Shown here: positions 1 through 9,392 of the stretch, in pieces
Position numbering within the stretch: the stretch's first letter is position 1
How the letters are laid out: every line of letters starts with the position of its first letter
Source of the DNA: JANNGC01 sp043758205
GTDB lineage: Bacteria; Verrucomicrobiota; Verrucomicrobiia; Limisphaerales; SIBH01
NCBI GenBank assembly: GCA_043758205.1
Contig: JAYVNY010000255.1
Coordinates: 1 to 26,832 of the forward strand
DNA length: 26,832 bases
Direction: 5' to 3'
Notes under the pieces: generated by a model
Seen by the model: the letters and a program-made list of their open reading frames with translations, nothing else
The model's database searches: none
What the model was told of the DNA's origin: nothing
Made by a program: the position numbers and the translations under genes

Positions 1-3000
1 AGCGCGGTTGAGAGCGGGACGAGCGTGTTGACCTGGAGCAGGGCGTTGGAACTGATCACGCCGCCCGCGAGGTTGTTCACGAGGACGGAGTAATTGCCGC
101 CCTGCGCGACAGACAAGTTGGAAAGCGTGAGCGTGGCGTTGGTCACTCCTCGCACCAGCGCGCTCTCGATCAAGTTCGTGCCGTTCAACTGCCATTGATA
201 AGTGAACGGCGGCGCGCCACCGGCGGTGACGGCGAAGAACGCGGTCGTGCCCTCGTCCACGATCTGCGCGAGCGGTTGCGCCGTGATGCTCACGGGCAGC
301 GGCGCGAACTCGACGCGATCCACCCACGCGCGATCCGCGCCGAGCGAGACGCTGGAACTCTTGGTGTAACTCCAACGCAAGTTCTGCGCGCCGTTCGTGA
401 TGATGAACGTGCGCTGGCTCCATTCCACCTCGCCGGAGAGGCGCGCCTGCTCGGTGCCGTTCACGAAGAAGGCCACGCGGTCGTTGTTCGTTTCGCAGGA
501 AACTTTCCACCAGAAACTCATCGTGCCCGGTCCCTGCACCGTCGTTTCAAAACTCGTGGCCTGGCCGTGCGTGATGTTCCCGCTGCGCGCGGCGTCGAAA
601 CCGTCGAGCGTGATCACGGGCTGGCCGAACCACGCGGGTGCCGCGCTGATCCAGGTAAGTTGCGGCGCGTCGAGCGCCTCGCCGAGCGGCACGGCGGGCG
701 TGACGGTGAGCGTGCCGTTCGCGCTCAGGAGATTGCCGCCAAGGTTCGCGACGACCACGGAATAGCCGCCCGCCTGCGACGGCTGCACGTTCGACAAACT
801 CAGCGTGGCGCTGCGCGCGCCGCGAATATCGCCGCCGTTGTTCAGCGCGAGTCCGTTGAAAAGCCATTGATACATGAACGGTCCCTGGCCGACCGCGCCG
901 ACGGTGAAGGTCGCGACCGTGCCCTCGTCCACAAGCTGACTCGCGGGCTGACTGGTCACGGTCGGCGGCAGCGGCGTGAAAACAATTTCATCGAGCCACG
1001 CACGATCGGCACCGCCCACGGTGTCGGTGTTCTTCGAGTAGCGCCAGCGCAGGACGTGAGGGCCGGCCGTGAGGTTGAAAGTGCGGAACTCCCAGTCCAC
1101 TTCGCCGGAGATGCGAACCTGCTCGATGCCGTCGAGATAGAAGCGCAGGCGATCACTGTCCGGCTGGCTGGAAACTTTCCACCAGAAGTTCAACACGCCG
1201 GGACTGGTCACGGTCGTTTCGAGCAGCGCCTCGCCGCTGTGTGGCGTCACGCCGCTGATCGCCGCGTCCGCGAAATCGTGCGTGTCGTTCGTCTGGCAGC
1301 TCCAGCCAGAGCCGCTGACGATGAAGTTCAGATTGGTGTTGTCGAGCGACTCGGCGAGCGAGCAAAGGCCGAAGATGTTCACGAGTCCGTCGTTGAAACT
1401 CGCGGGCAGGTTTGCGCCGAGCGTGTTCTTCAACTGCCGGGCGACCGGCGTGTCGCAGAGCGCGAGGGTGGTGACGGGACGGCCGAAGACGTTGAGCGCG
1501 CGGAAGCAGGCGCGCAGTTGCGGCGCGAAGCCGGGCGTCATGGTCTGGCCCACGGGCAGCGCGAGATTGAATCCGACGCGCCCGAGCAACGCCTGTTGCG
1601 TGCTGATGGTGAGCGTGGTGCCGACGCTGTTCGATTGCAGCGTGGCGGAAGTGAACGCGAGCAGGTTGGTGTCGAAACACAAACTGAACGCGACCGAGTT
1701 CTCGCCGCCCTTTGCATCCATGGTGATGGCGAGGCAGTTTGTCTGGCCGCTGTTGATCGCGAACGGCGGCACCGTGATGTCGCGCACCGCGCTGGCTTGC
1801 ACGACGTAAAAGTCCTGGCCGCCGACGGTGAACGTGGCGCTGCGGACCGCGCCGTTGTTCGGACTGACGGCGTAAGCCACGACGCCCGTCGCCTCCCCGC
1901 TGCCACCGCTCGTGACGCTGATCCACGGCGGCAAATTCGCGACCGACCAGAAGCAGCTCGGCTCGGCCCGGATGACGACCGCGCCCGTACCACCGGCGAA
2001 AGAAAACGACGCTTCCTCCGCCACCAGTTCGTAGAGGCACGGCTTGCCCGTCTGCTCGACGCGGAACGCGAAGCCCGCGACTTGAAAGGTCGCCGTCCGC
2101 GGATTGCTCGTGGGATTCGCAGTGAGGACATACTTCAATGTCTGGGTGCCGGAGGTGACCGGCGGCGGGAGCAGGGTGATCCACGGGTTCGTGTTGCTCA
2201 CCGACCAAGCGCAGACTGAGCCGGCCGTCACTGCCACCGTGCCGGTTTGCGCGAGATACGTGTGCAGGCGGTTTGACACCGCAATGCTGTACGAGCATGC
2301 GCCCTGCGAGATGGCATAGACCTGCGCGCCGAGCGTGAGGTTGCCGGTGCGCGGAACGGTCGTGACGTTCTCGCCGACGAGATAGGTGAAGATGCCGCTG
2401 TTCGTGCCGCGATCCAAGGTGGTGACGAGAATCCAGTCGTTCGTGTTGATGACCTGCCAGGTGCAGCCGCCCGCCGTGGTGACGTTGACCGTGCCGAACT
2501 CCGGCGACTCGCTGTGTGAACGCCCGTTCGCGCTCAATGTCACTTCGCAGTTCGTGCCCCATTGCGTGACGGTGTACTGCTCGCCCTGCACGTTGAGATG
2601 GCCGACGCGTTTGCCGAAGGTGCGGTTCGCTGTCAGCGCGTAAAACACATGGCCGGTCGCCACGCCGCTCGCGCCCGCCGTGATCGTGATCCAGGAGTTG
2701 GTGTTGATGACGTGCCACGCGCAGTCGGCCTTGGACGTGACTTTGAAACTGTTCGTGCCGAGGCCAAAGCCGTGGAAACGGTTCGTGGGCGAGAGCGAGT
2801 AATTGCAATCGAGCGGGTGCTGACGCACGAGGAACACATCGTCGCCGATGCTCAGGTAGCCGTTGCGCTCGGCAAAATTTGGATTCGGCAGCACCTGATA
2901 ATTCACCACGCCGGGTCCGGAGCCGGACGCGCCGGAGTTGATCGTCACCCAGTCGTTCGTGTTCACCACGGTCCATTCGCACTTCGGGCCGACCCCGACT

Positions 3001-6000
3001 TCAATCGTGCCGGCGCTGCCTCCGAAACCGTGGAAGCGCGTGAGCGGCGAAAGCGTGGTGAGACAGACGGTGACGTTCACGGCGATGGGCGCGGACACGG
3101 CGGTCGCGCCCGCCGGGTCGGTGACGCGCGCGCGCACGAGGCGGCTGCCGATGGTGAAGTAACGGTTCGTCACCACGAGGTCGGTCGTGGGCACGGTGTC
3201 GTAATTGCCGTCGCCGTCGAAGTCCCACTGGATTTCCAACAGGTTCGCGCTGAATTCCGGATCGAAGGTGGCCGAGGCGTTGAACACGATGTCCTGCCCG
3301 AGTCCCGCGACGATGGGCAGCGCGGAGATGAACGGCTGCGGCGAGCGGTTGAGCGTGGCCTGCGGGAGAATCGTCGTCTCCGCCGTGTGCCGCAGTCCCT
3401 GCCGGTCGAAGACGGTGATGCGATAACGGTTCGTGCGCTCGGCGTTGAAATAAGGAATCAAGAAACTCGATTGAACGCTCGTGCCGGTGAGCGGAAGTTC
3501 GTCCGCCATCACGAAACCTTCGTCCGTCTCCCACGTCAGCAACGCGGCGTGCAACGCCTGGTTGTCGGTGGCGAGGAAATCAATTTGCAGCAGGCCGTTA
3601 AACGGCGCGATGTCGCCGCTGGTTTGAATTTCAACGTGCGGCGCGACCAGGTCCGTGACGGGCCGGCCCGCGTTGAAGAACGGGTTCACGTCCAGCGCGA
3701 GCGCCGAGGCGTAGGAGAGGCCGCACGAGTTGTAGGGATAAATTTTCGGATAGAACATGCCGCGCAGTCCGCGGAAGCCGAAGCCCATCAGGTTGCCGTT
3801 GAAATTTTCATCGTTGCGGAAATCCAGGTTCAGTCCGAACGCCTCGCCGAAATTGTGCAGCCCCAGACCGAGCGCGGACGAGCTGATGCCGCTGAACGTC
3901 TCGCCCTCGAACCACGGGAACGACACGTCCTGCGCGAGCGGGAACGGCCCGATGTCGGGCACCACGAGTCCGTCGTAGTAGGCGGCGTTCGTGTGGAAGG
4001 TGGAGGCGAAGAGCGCCAGCCGGTCGCTGCCGCTGATGGCCCAGCCGCCCGCCGTGCCCGCCGTCGGCTCGTAGTGACCGAAACCGAAGCCGCCGCTGAT
4101 CGCGCCGTCCGGGTGTTCGCGATGCGTCTCGGGAATGAGCCACCACATCTGCCCGGCCGCACCGACGGGCAGGCCCGCCGCCTGCACCGCACTGATCACG
4201 CGCCCGCCGTAAATATCCGCGCGCAGAAACGCATCGGTCTCGGCAAGTTGCAGTTCATGAATGAACGGCGTGACGCCGTCCGGCTCGGTCTCGAAGACAA
4301 ACGTCTTCCGTCCAAAGCCGTTCACTTCCATCTGGTCGGCGAACCATTGTTGGTAGCGCACGAGCAGTTGCTGCAAGGACGCGATGGCATGCCTTTGCCC
4401 GGTGCGATTCTGCGGCACGAGATACGCGACGCGGACGAGCGCGTTGCTGGAGAGCGCGCCGACATCAATGAGCACGCGATTGGTCAGCGTGGCGTAAGTC
4501 GCGCCGTCCGTCGGCGTGAAGATCACGGAAAGTGGCTGCGCGTTGCCCACGGGCAGCACGGTGCCGGCGTGCGGCGTGTAGGCAAAGGCGCCGGGGACAT
4601 TCGCCGTGGCGTTCAACTGCAACGCGCCAAGCGGACTGCCGGAAAGCACCGGCGCAGGCGCCGGCCAGATGAGAAGCGGCACAGTCTTGCCGCCGATGCG
4701 GACGTTCAAAAAGTTCGTGCGCGTGACGGGGAGGAAATTCGCCAGATCATCCGGCGTGAACGTGACGACGAGCGGCTGCACGGGAGACGCGACGAGAATC
4801 GTGTTGGTCGTCGGCGAATAAAAAAACGTGCCGGAGATGCTCGCCGTCGCATTCAACTGCGTGCCGCCGAGCGGCGTCCCTTGCTCGATGGGCGCGGGCG
4901 CGGCCCACGTCACGACCGGCGCGGAACGGGTGATGTTGAGGAACACGGTCCGGCTGGCGGGGAGAAAATTCGTGGGATTGTCGGGCGTGAACAGCACGGT
5001 GAGCGGCTGCGCGTTGGTCACGCCCAGCACCGTGCCGGCGGGCGGATCGAACTGGAACGAGCCGGAGGCGTTGACCGTGGCGTTGAGTTGCGTGGCGGAG
5101 AGCGCGGTGCCGTGGACGATGGGCGCGGGGTTCGACCAGGTGATGGTCGGCGTCGCCGGAGTCACGGTGATGGTCACGCTCTGCGTGGCGACGGTGAAGC
5201 TCGCGAGATCGTTCGGCGTGAAGACGACGGTGAGCACTTGCGACGCGCCCGCATCCACAATCGTTCCCGCCTCGGGTGCGTAGGCGAATGTTCCCGCCGC
5301 GTTCGCGCTGGCGTTCAATTGCGTCGCGTCGAGCGGTGTGCCGTAAATGATGCTCGCGGGATTCGCCCACGCCAGCGCGGTGCCGGGCGCGCGCTGCCAG
5401 AGCGGGCCGACGCCATTCGTCGTCAGCGGCGGAGACGCGTGCGACGACAACGAAAACTGATCCGCGCCGATGTCCTTCAATGCCGGGCGCGTGTCGCCTT
5501 CCATGTCCTGCGTCACGTAAGCGTAGGTGCCCGCCGCCGCGCCGAGCGCCGGACTGTGCGTCGCCGGACGCCAGAGCGCGTCCGTGAGATTCGTGGTGAG
5601 CAACGGATCGCCGCGCAGAATCCCGCTGTTCGTCGCGATGCCCAGGGTGGTGCCGAAGAGAATGTTGCTCTCCCACGAAATGACTTCCGTCCCGTTGCTC
5701 GCCACCCGGAGGTCCACGATCTTGCCCGCCGTCTGGCGCACGAGATTGTTGGCCAGCACGGAATCAATGACCGGCAGCGTGGTGCCCACGCCGCCGGACG
5801 TGCCGGAGACGTTGATGACGATGGAGTTGGTGCAGTTCACGAAGGTGTTGAACGCGACCGTCGCGCGCTTCACTTGGAAATAGCCGTTCAACGGGCTGGC
5901 CACCAATCCTTGCATCAGCACGAGCGGCCCGCGCGAGGCGGTGCCGGCCAGGTCCTGGAAGTAGTTGTTGAAGACGCGATGATCCTCGCCGACGACGCGC

Positions 6001-6908
6001 ACGCCGCCGGTCAGTGGGCGGCGGTTGCCGAAGAAATAATTCCCTTCGACGACGCAGCCGTTGCCGTGGCGCAAGGTCAGCGCGCCCGCGCATTCGATGA
6101 AGGTGTTGCGGCGGTAAATGTTTCCGCACGACTTGCTGGAGATGTATTCCGCATCGCCATTGCACTGGGAGAACAGGTTGTCCTCGACGATGCTCTGCGA
6201 CTGGTTCATGGACTCGTCCGACGTGCCGACGCGAATGGTCTCGCCGCCGTTCGAGGCGGCGGTGAGCACGGGGCGCGGGCCAAAATGATTGCGCGAAATG
6301 ATGTGATAGTTCGGCGCGTTCGAGGTGGAACTCACCCAGACCACGAGCGTCGCGCCGACGTTGGCCTTGCCTTTGAGATAACAATTCTCGACGCGATTGC
6401 TCAGGCCGTAGAGCGAGACCCACTTGGTGTCGTTGGTCAGGTTCGGCGGGTTGTAGTCAATGACCGCGCAGTTCGTGAGCCGCGAATGGTTCGCGAAGGT
6501 CGTAGTGTTTTCGCGGAAGGCGATCACGTCGCCGCTCGTGCGATAGCCGTTGGTGAACGTGAGTCCGTCCACGACGAGATAATTTCCCGACAGGCGCAAA
6601 CGTGACAGGCCGGTGAGGTGAACGCGTCCGAGCGTGGCCGCGCGCAGGGTGATGGGCTGCGCGGCGGTGCCGTTGGCGGAGAAGAGAACGTCGGCGTTGT
6701 TCCACACTCCGTCCTGCATGACGAGCGTGTCGCCGGGTTGCGCGAACGAGGCCACGGTGGAAATTTCCGCCGCCGTGGAAACGCTGAACTGCGCGGCGTG
6801 CGACGAACAGCCGAAGAACAAGACGAGCACTTGAAAAAGCGCGACTCTTCGCCAGCCGGCCCGGCGAATTCCCACAGATTCAGAGCGACCACAGAGATTG
6901 GATTTCAT
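1..6908 (-). CDS. Giant secreted polysaccharide lyase family 6 (alginate lyase / chondroitinase B-like) multidomain protein, C-terminus outside window
   Basis: The minus-strand frame is open from ATG 6908 to the window edge (at least 2302 residues); the stop is not seen. An AGGA lies 9 nt before the ATG. Residues 1-39 form a signal peptide (two Arg pairs, a Leu/Phe/Val core, SHAA cleavage region). Residues about 40-480 are a PL6 right-handed beta-helix: NGGETIRVG, EYISSKS with K259, and LTLRHGN with R280. The Lys-Arg spacing of 21 equals the catalytic pair K250/R271 of chondroitinase B. The domain ends in an EGDTRP...DIGAD motif typical of the family. Then follow four Ig-like repeats (about 490-815), a metalloprotease-like domain with lost zinc ligands (about 820-1085), an Ig-like and a PKD domain (to about 1280), five BACON-type repeats (about 1280-1700), a cohesin-like segment (about 1702-1845), and two jelly-roll-like plus Ig-like pairs. 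The likely role is cleavage of alginate or a similar uronate polymer at or outside the cell surface. The lyase call is firm; the substrate is inferred. Confidence 0.88.
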   Translation of the reverse strand, partial: MKSNLCGRSESVGIRRAGWRRVALFQVLVLFFGCSSHAAQFSVSTAAEISTVASFAQPGDTLVMQDGVWNNADVLFSANGTAAQPITLRAATLGRVHLTGLSRLRLSGNYLVVDGLTFTNGYRTSGDVIAFRENTTTFANHSRLTNCAVIDYNPPNLTNDTKWVSLYGLSNRVENCYLKGKANVGATLVVWVSSTSNAPNYHIISRNHFGPRPVLTAASNGGETIRVGTSDESMNQSQSIVEDNLFSQCNGDAEYISSKSCGNIYRRNTFIECAGALTLRHGNGCVVEGNYFFGNRRPLTGGVRVVGEDHRVFNNYFQDLAGTASRGPLVLMQGLVASPLNGYFQVKRATVAFNTFVNCTNSIVINVSGTSGGVGTTLPVIDSVLANNLVRQTAGKIVDLRVASNGTEVISWESNILFGTTLGIATNSGILRGDPLLTTNLTDALWRPATHSPALGAAAGTYAYVTQDMEGDTRPALKDIGADQFSLSSHASPPLTTNGVGPLWQRAPGTALAWANPASIIYGTPLDATQLNASANAAGTFAYAPEAGTIVDAGASQVLTVVFTPNDLASFTVATQSVTITVTPATPTITWSNPAPIVHGTALSATQLNATVNASGSFQFDPPAGTVLGVTNAQPLTVLFTPDNPTNFLPASRTVFLNITRSAPVVTWAAPAPIEQGTPLGGTQLNATASISGTFFYSPTTNTILVASPVQPLVVTFTPDDLANFLPVTRTNFLNVRIGGKTVPLLIWPAPAPVLSGSPLGALQLNATANVPGAFAYTPHAGTVLPVGNAQPLSVIFTPTDGATYATLTNRVLIDVGALSSNALVRVAYLVPQNRTGQRHAIASLQQLLVRYQQWFADQMEVNGFGRKTFVFETEPDGVTPFIHELQLAETDAFLRADIYGGRVISAVQAAGLPVGAAGQMWWLIPETHREHPDGAISGGFGFGHYEPTAGTAGGWAISGSDRLALFASTFHTNAAYYDGLVVPDIGPFPLAQDVSFPWFEGETFSGISSSALGLGLHNFGEAFGLNLDFRNDENFNGNLMGFGFRGLRGMFYPKIYPYNSCGLSYASALALDVNPFFNAGRPVTDLVAPHVEIQTSGDIAPFNGLLQIDFLATDNQALHAALLTWETDEGFVMADELPLTGTSVQSSFLIPYFNAERTNRYRITVFDRQGLRHTAETTILPQATLNRSPQPFISALPIVAGLGQDIVFNASATFDPEFSANLLEIQWDFDGDGNYDTVPTTDLVVTNRYFTIGSRLVRARVTDPAGATAVSAPIAVNVTVCLTTLSPLTRFHGFGGSAGTIEVGVGPKCEWTVVNTNDWVTINSGASGSGPGVVNYQVLPNPNFAERNGYLSIGDDVFLVRQHPLDCNYSLSPTNRFHGFGLGTNSFKVTSKADCAWHVINTNSWITITAGASGVATGHVFYALTANRTFGKRVGHLNVQGEQYTVTQWGTNCEVTLSANGRSHSESPEFGTVNVTTAGGCTWQVINTNDWILVTTLDRGTNSGIFTYLVGENVTTVPRTGNLTLGAQVYAISQGACSYSIAVSNRLHTYLAQTGTVAVTAGSVCAWSVSNTNPWITLLPPPVTSGTQTLKYVLTANPTSNPRTATFQVAGFAFRVEQTGKPCLYELVAEEASFSFAGGTGAVVIRAEPSCFWSVANLPPWISVTSGGSGEATGVVAYAVSPNNGAVRSATFTVGGQDFYVVQASAVRDITVPPFAINSGQTNCLAITMDAKGGENSVAFSLCFDTNLLAFTSATLQSNSVGTTLTISTQQALLGRVGFNLALPVGQTMTPGFAPQLRACFRALNVFGRPVTTLALCDTPVARQLKNTLGANLPASFNDGLVNIFGLCSLAESLDNTNLNFIVSGSGWSCQTNDTHDFADAAISGVTPHSGEALLETTVTSPGVLNFWWKVSSQPDSDRLRFYLDGIEQVRISGEVDWEFRTFNLTAGPHVLRWRYSKNTDTVGGADRAWLDEIVFTPLPPTVTSQPASQLVDEGTVATFTVGAVGQGPFMYQWLFNGLALNNGGDIRGARSATLSLSNVQPSQAGGYSVVVANLGGNLLSANGTLTVTPAVPLGEALDAPQLTWISAAPAWFGQPVITLDGFDAARSGNITHGQATSFETTVQGPGTMSFWWKVSCETNNDRVAFFVNGTEQARLSGEVEWSQRTFIITNGAQNLRWSYTKSSSVSLGADRAWVDRVEFAPLPVSITAQPLAQIVDEGTTAFFAVTAGGAPPFTYQWQLNGTNLIESALVRGVTNATLTLSNLSVAQGGNYSVLVNNLAGGVISSNALLQVNTLVPLSTA

Positions 6909-6968
6909 CTGCGGCTGTCCTGAAGCTGTGGGAGTAAAAATGGAGTTCAACATGGCGTGGGTGGCAAA

Positions 6969-8921
6969 TCAGTTTTTCAATGTCACCTGCCAGTCCACGA
7001 CCGCCGTGGTGATGGCCGTGTCGGAAATGGTGATGAAGCCCTGCGCGTCCGCCGTGGAGCTGAACTCCACGTTGTTACGGATGACGAGGTAACCCACGCC
7101 CGGCGTGAGGTCGCCGATCTTGTAGTTGATGCGTCGCGTCGTGGGACTGGCCTGCGTCAGCCAGCGCTTGTTCAAGTTCCCCGCGATGTTCCAGGCCGCC
7201 ATCGTCACGTTGGCCGTGCCGGCGTCCGGCGTGACGGTGAGGTTGTGCGTGTTGACGAACGACGCCCGGCTGATCTGCGCCGAAGCGAGCGTCATGGTGG
7301 AGCCGCCATTCGTGCGCGTGACGGTGGCGATGCCCGACTCCTCGGGACCGAAAATCCGGTTGGCCGGGTCTTCAAACGTGATGGTGCTGAAGTCGTCGAG
7401 CGCTACGGCGATGGCGGGTTGGTTCCGCACGAACGTGGAGGAAAGAAAATCCGGGGCGCCTTGCGTGCGAATCTCCACCTCCTTGGGAATGGCGTTGCTC
7501 TCGAAACGATTGCGCAGCCCGTTCACCAGCATCAGGTCGCCCGCGTTCGCCTCGAAAATATTTCCCGCGAACAGGTTGTCATCCGACGTGGTGAGCAGCA
7601 GGCCGACGTTGCCGTTGTGGTGAACGTGGTTCTTCACGAAGCGGTTGCGCTTCGGGTGGCCGTCCTCGCCGGGGAACGGCAGGTCGCCGCCTTTGTAGAG
7701 ATAGATGCCGAAGTTCGCGCCGTTCCCGAACTCGTTGTTCTCGATCAAGTTGTCCGCCGGGCCGACGGAGAGGCGGATGCCGGCGTTGAAATTTCCGATG
7801 CACGCGTTGCCGCGCACGATGGTCGTGTTGTTGTCGAAAAGCGCGACGCCCGAGTCGCCGTTGTGGAAACAGCGGTTGTTCTCGATGAGCGAGTTGTTGC
7901 AGTAACGGTGGAGCATGATGCCGTTGCGGCCGTTGTTCCACGAGACGTTGTTGCGGATGATGATGTTGTTGCAGCGTTGCGAGGCGATGATGCCGTGCCA
8001 GCCGTTGTGATGGACGTTGTTGTTCTCCACCACGAGATAGTCGGAGTCATCGTGCGGGTCGAAGCCGTAGCCGACGTTGTGATCCATCTCGTTGTCCGCG
8101 AGGTGCTGGCCGAAGGAACCGAAGGAGTAGTGGCCGAAATAATTGTGATGCACGCGGCTGTGGCGGATGTCGCCGTACACGTCCACGTAGTTGTAGAGGT
8201 TCTTGATGTCGCCGTAGAACTGGTTCGTGTTCTCGATCACCTTCCACGTCAGGCCGTAGGCCTCGGCGTCGTGCGAGCCGAGGTAGCCCACGTCGCTGTC
8301 AATCACGTCCATGCGCGATTCGCGCGGCGTGTGGTCCGCCGCGAGGCTGGAGCGCACGCGGATGAAGGCGCGGCGCAGCGCGCCGGATTCTGTGTCCGGC
8401 CCGTTCGCCGCGTCGTCCCACGAAGTGATCTTGGTACTGCGAATATCAATGGTGCCCCAGTCGGCGGTGACGTGGACGTAGGCGTTCGGCAAACCGTCGT
8501 TGTTGCTTTGCAGACGCAGTTCGTTGCAGTCGCCGCCGATCTTCGTGCCGTGCAGCACGAGGCGCGCGCCGTTTTCCATCACGAGATTCGCGCGCAAGTG
8601 CCAGACGCCGGGCGTGACCTGCATGACGAGCGCGTTCGGCATGCCCGCCTTGAGATCGCTGAGCGTCGCCGAGCCGGGCCCGGTGATGTAGATGCGATAC
8701 GAACCCGCCGACCAGCGGAAGGTGACGCCGAACGCCGACGTGAGTGAAAGGCCGAGAAAGAGAACGGCCAACAGGCGGACGGCGAGAGTTCGCCGAAATG
8801 TGCCGCGCCCGCCACCAGACTGTAACGACGCGTCCACGCGCGGGCATGGTGCTGCCGTTGATGCAAATCCGATGACCGACCGCCGTGAACATGGCACGGC
8901 ACCAAGAGTTTTTTCCTGCAT
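6969..8921 (-). CDS. Secreted right-handed beta-helix protein, AlgG-like mannuronan C5-epimerase
   Basis: A 650-residue frame (AlgG of Pseudomonas has about 540). The centre (about 200-480) is a parallel beta-helix with many N-N and H-N ladders. It contains YGFDPHDDSDYL with DPHD at residues 288-291, followed by HGIIAS at 309-314 and Arg316. In AlgG the His of DPHD is the proposed catalytic base that converts D-mannuronate to L-guluronate in the polymer, and an Arg follows the HGII motif. The export signal is the hydrophobic stretch LLAVLFLGLSLTSAFG at about residues 50-65, so ATG 8921 gives an unusually long n-region. GTG 8837 would give a more normal signal peptide, and neither start has a good ribosome binding site, so the start is uncertain. 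The gene ends 60 nt before the PL6 lyase and is probably co-transcribed with it. Function is inferred from family motifs; other uronan epimerases or CASH-domain lyases remain possible. Confidence 0.85.
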   Translation of the reverse strand: MQEKTLGAVPCSRRSVIGFASTAAPCPRVDASLQSGGGRGTFRRTLAVRLLAVLFLGLSLTSAFGVTFRWSAGSYRIYITGPGSATLSDLKAGMPNALVMQVTPGVWHLRANLVMENGARLVLHGTKIGGDCNELRLQSNNDGLPNAYVHVTADWGTIDIRSTKITSWDDAANGPDTESGALRRAFIRVRSSLAADHTPRESRMDVIDSDVGYLGSHDAEAYGLTWKVIENTNQFYGDIKNLYNYVDVYGDIRHSRVHHNYFGHYSFGSFGQHLADNEMDHNVGYGFDPHDDSDYLVVENNNVHHNGWHGIIASQRCNNIIIRNNVSWNNGRNGIMLHRYCNNSLIENNRCFHNGDSGVALFDNNTTIVRGNACIGNFNAGIRLSVGPADNLIENNEFGNGANFGIYLYKGGDLPFPGEDGHPKRNRFVKNHVHHNGNVGLLLTTSDDNLFAGNIFEANAGDLMLVNGLRNRFESNAIPKEVEIRTQGAPDFLSSTFVRNQPAIAVALDDFSTITFEDPANRIFGPEESGIATVTRTNGGSTMTLASAQISRASFVNTHNLTVTPDAGTANVTMAAWNIAGNLNKRWLTQASPTTRRINYKIGDLTPGVGYLVIRNNVEFSSTADAQGFITISDTAITTAVVDWQVTLKN

Positions 8922-9338
8922 GACCTTCGATTCGTATGATGCCCGGAGGAGCGCGTCCGATTCGTGTACGCGGACAGGCGAGGAAGCAACTCACCCGACG
9001 TTTACATTTTCACCGACGAATTCAGTCCCGGTCGTAGATTGACCAGAACCACTGCCTCTCCAGCATCGCCAGTGATTAAATCAGGCCCAGACGGGTGCTA
9101 ACAATTGCTTGAAACACGGAGGCGGAAAGCGGGCAATGCCCAGGCGTGGCATGTGGTTAGCGCGCCATATCGACTGCGCAATTCACCGTAGCTGTGTTGC
9201 CTGGAGGTCGGTCGGCAGTCCGCTTCGCCGTGAAAAATTCAGGCGGGCCGGATCAGTTCCACACTTCCGGTCAGCGACCTGTGCTGCGGCCGAAAAGCCA
9301 CGCTCCACGGCGAGCCTTCTTCACCATCTTGGCTGAAC
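8922..9338. other. Gap of about 420 nt upstream of the AlgG-like gene
   Basis: No convincing gene is visible; the open frames here are short and of shadow composition. The region must hold the promoter of the minus-strand epimerase/lyase pair, because a strong terminator at 9339-9370 closes the gene upstream of it. I see no clear -35/-10 pair. A TTGTTA...GATTTA arrangement on the minus strand around 9080-9110 is only a weak match. Confidence 0.4.
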
Positions 9339-9370
9339 AAAAAAACGAGGCCGGACTTTCGTCCGGCCTC
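9339..9370 (-). terminator. Rho-independent terminator of the PA14/Ig-domain gene
   Basis: On the minus strand a perfect 10-bp stem, GAGGCCGGAC / GTCCGGCCTC (9361-9370 with 9347-9356), closes a GAAA tetraloop. After one C-G step it is followed by a run of seven T (9339-9345). It begins about 23 nt past the TAA of the gene ending at 9393, the expected place and orientation for an intrinsic terminator. Confidence 0.93.
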
Positions 9371-9392
9371 GGCGTGGCTGTTTAACTTTAAT

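Noticed and set aside
195..2219. Long plus-strand open frame rich in Arg, Ala, Glu and His opposite the lyase gene, with similar ones at 2562-6605, 9762-12395 and 20369-23206
   Set aside because: They are antisense shadows of GC-rich genes: no recognisable domain, extreme Arg/Ala/His content, and full overlap with strands that show clear protein families.
1153..2982. Minus-strand 609-residue frame overlapping the lyase in another frame
   Set aside because: Arg/His-rich out-of-frame shadow; the BACON and cohesin-like sequence is in the neighbouring frame.
6790..6830. Lipobox F-F-G-C in the signal peptide of the PL6 lyase
   Set aside because: Position -3 is Phe and the following S-H-A-A site suits ordinary signal peptidase cleavage better; lipidation cannot be excluded but is not supported.
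8840..8900. Twin-arginine motif (S-R-R-S-V-I) in the long N-terminus of the AlgG-like protein
   Set aside because: No hydrophobic core follows directly, and this part may not be translated if the real start is GTG 8837.
9140..9170. Sigma-54-like TGGCATGTGGTTAGC on the plus strand
   Set aside because: Spacing and the -12 element do not fit, and no plus-strand gene follows.
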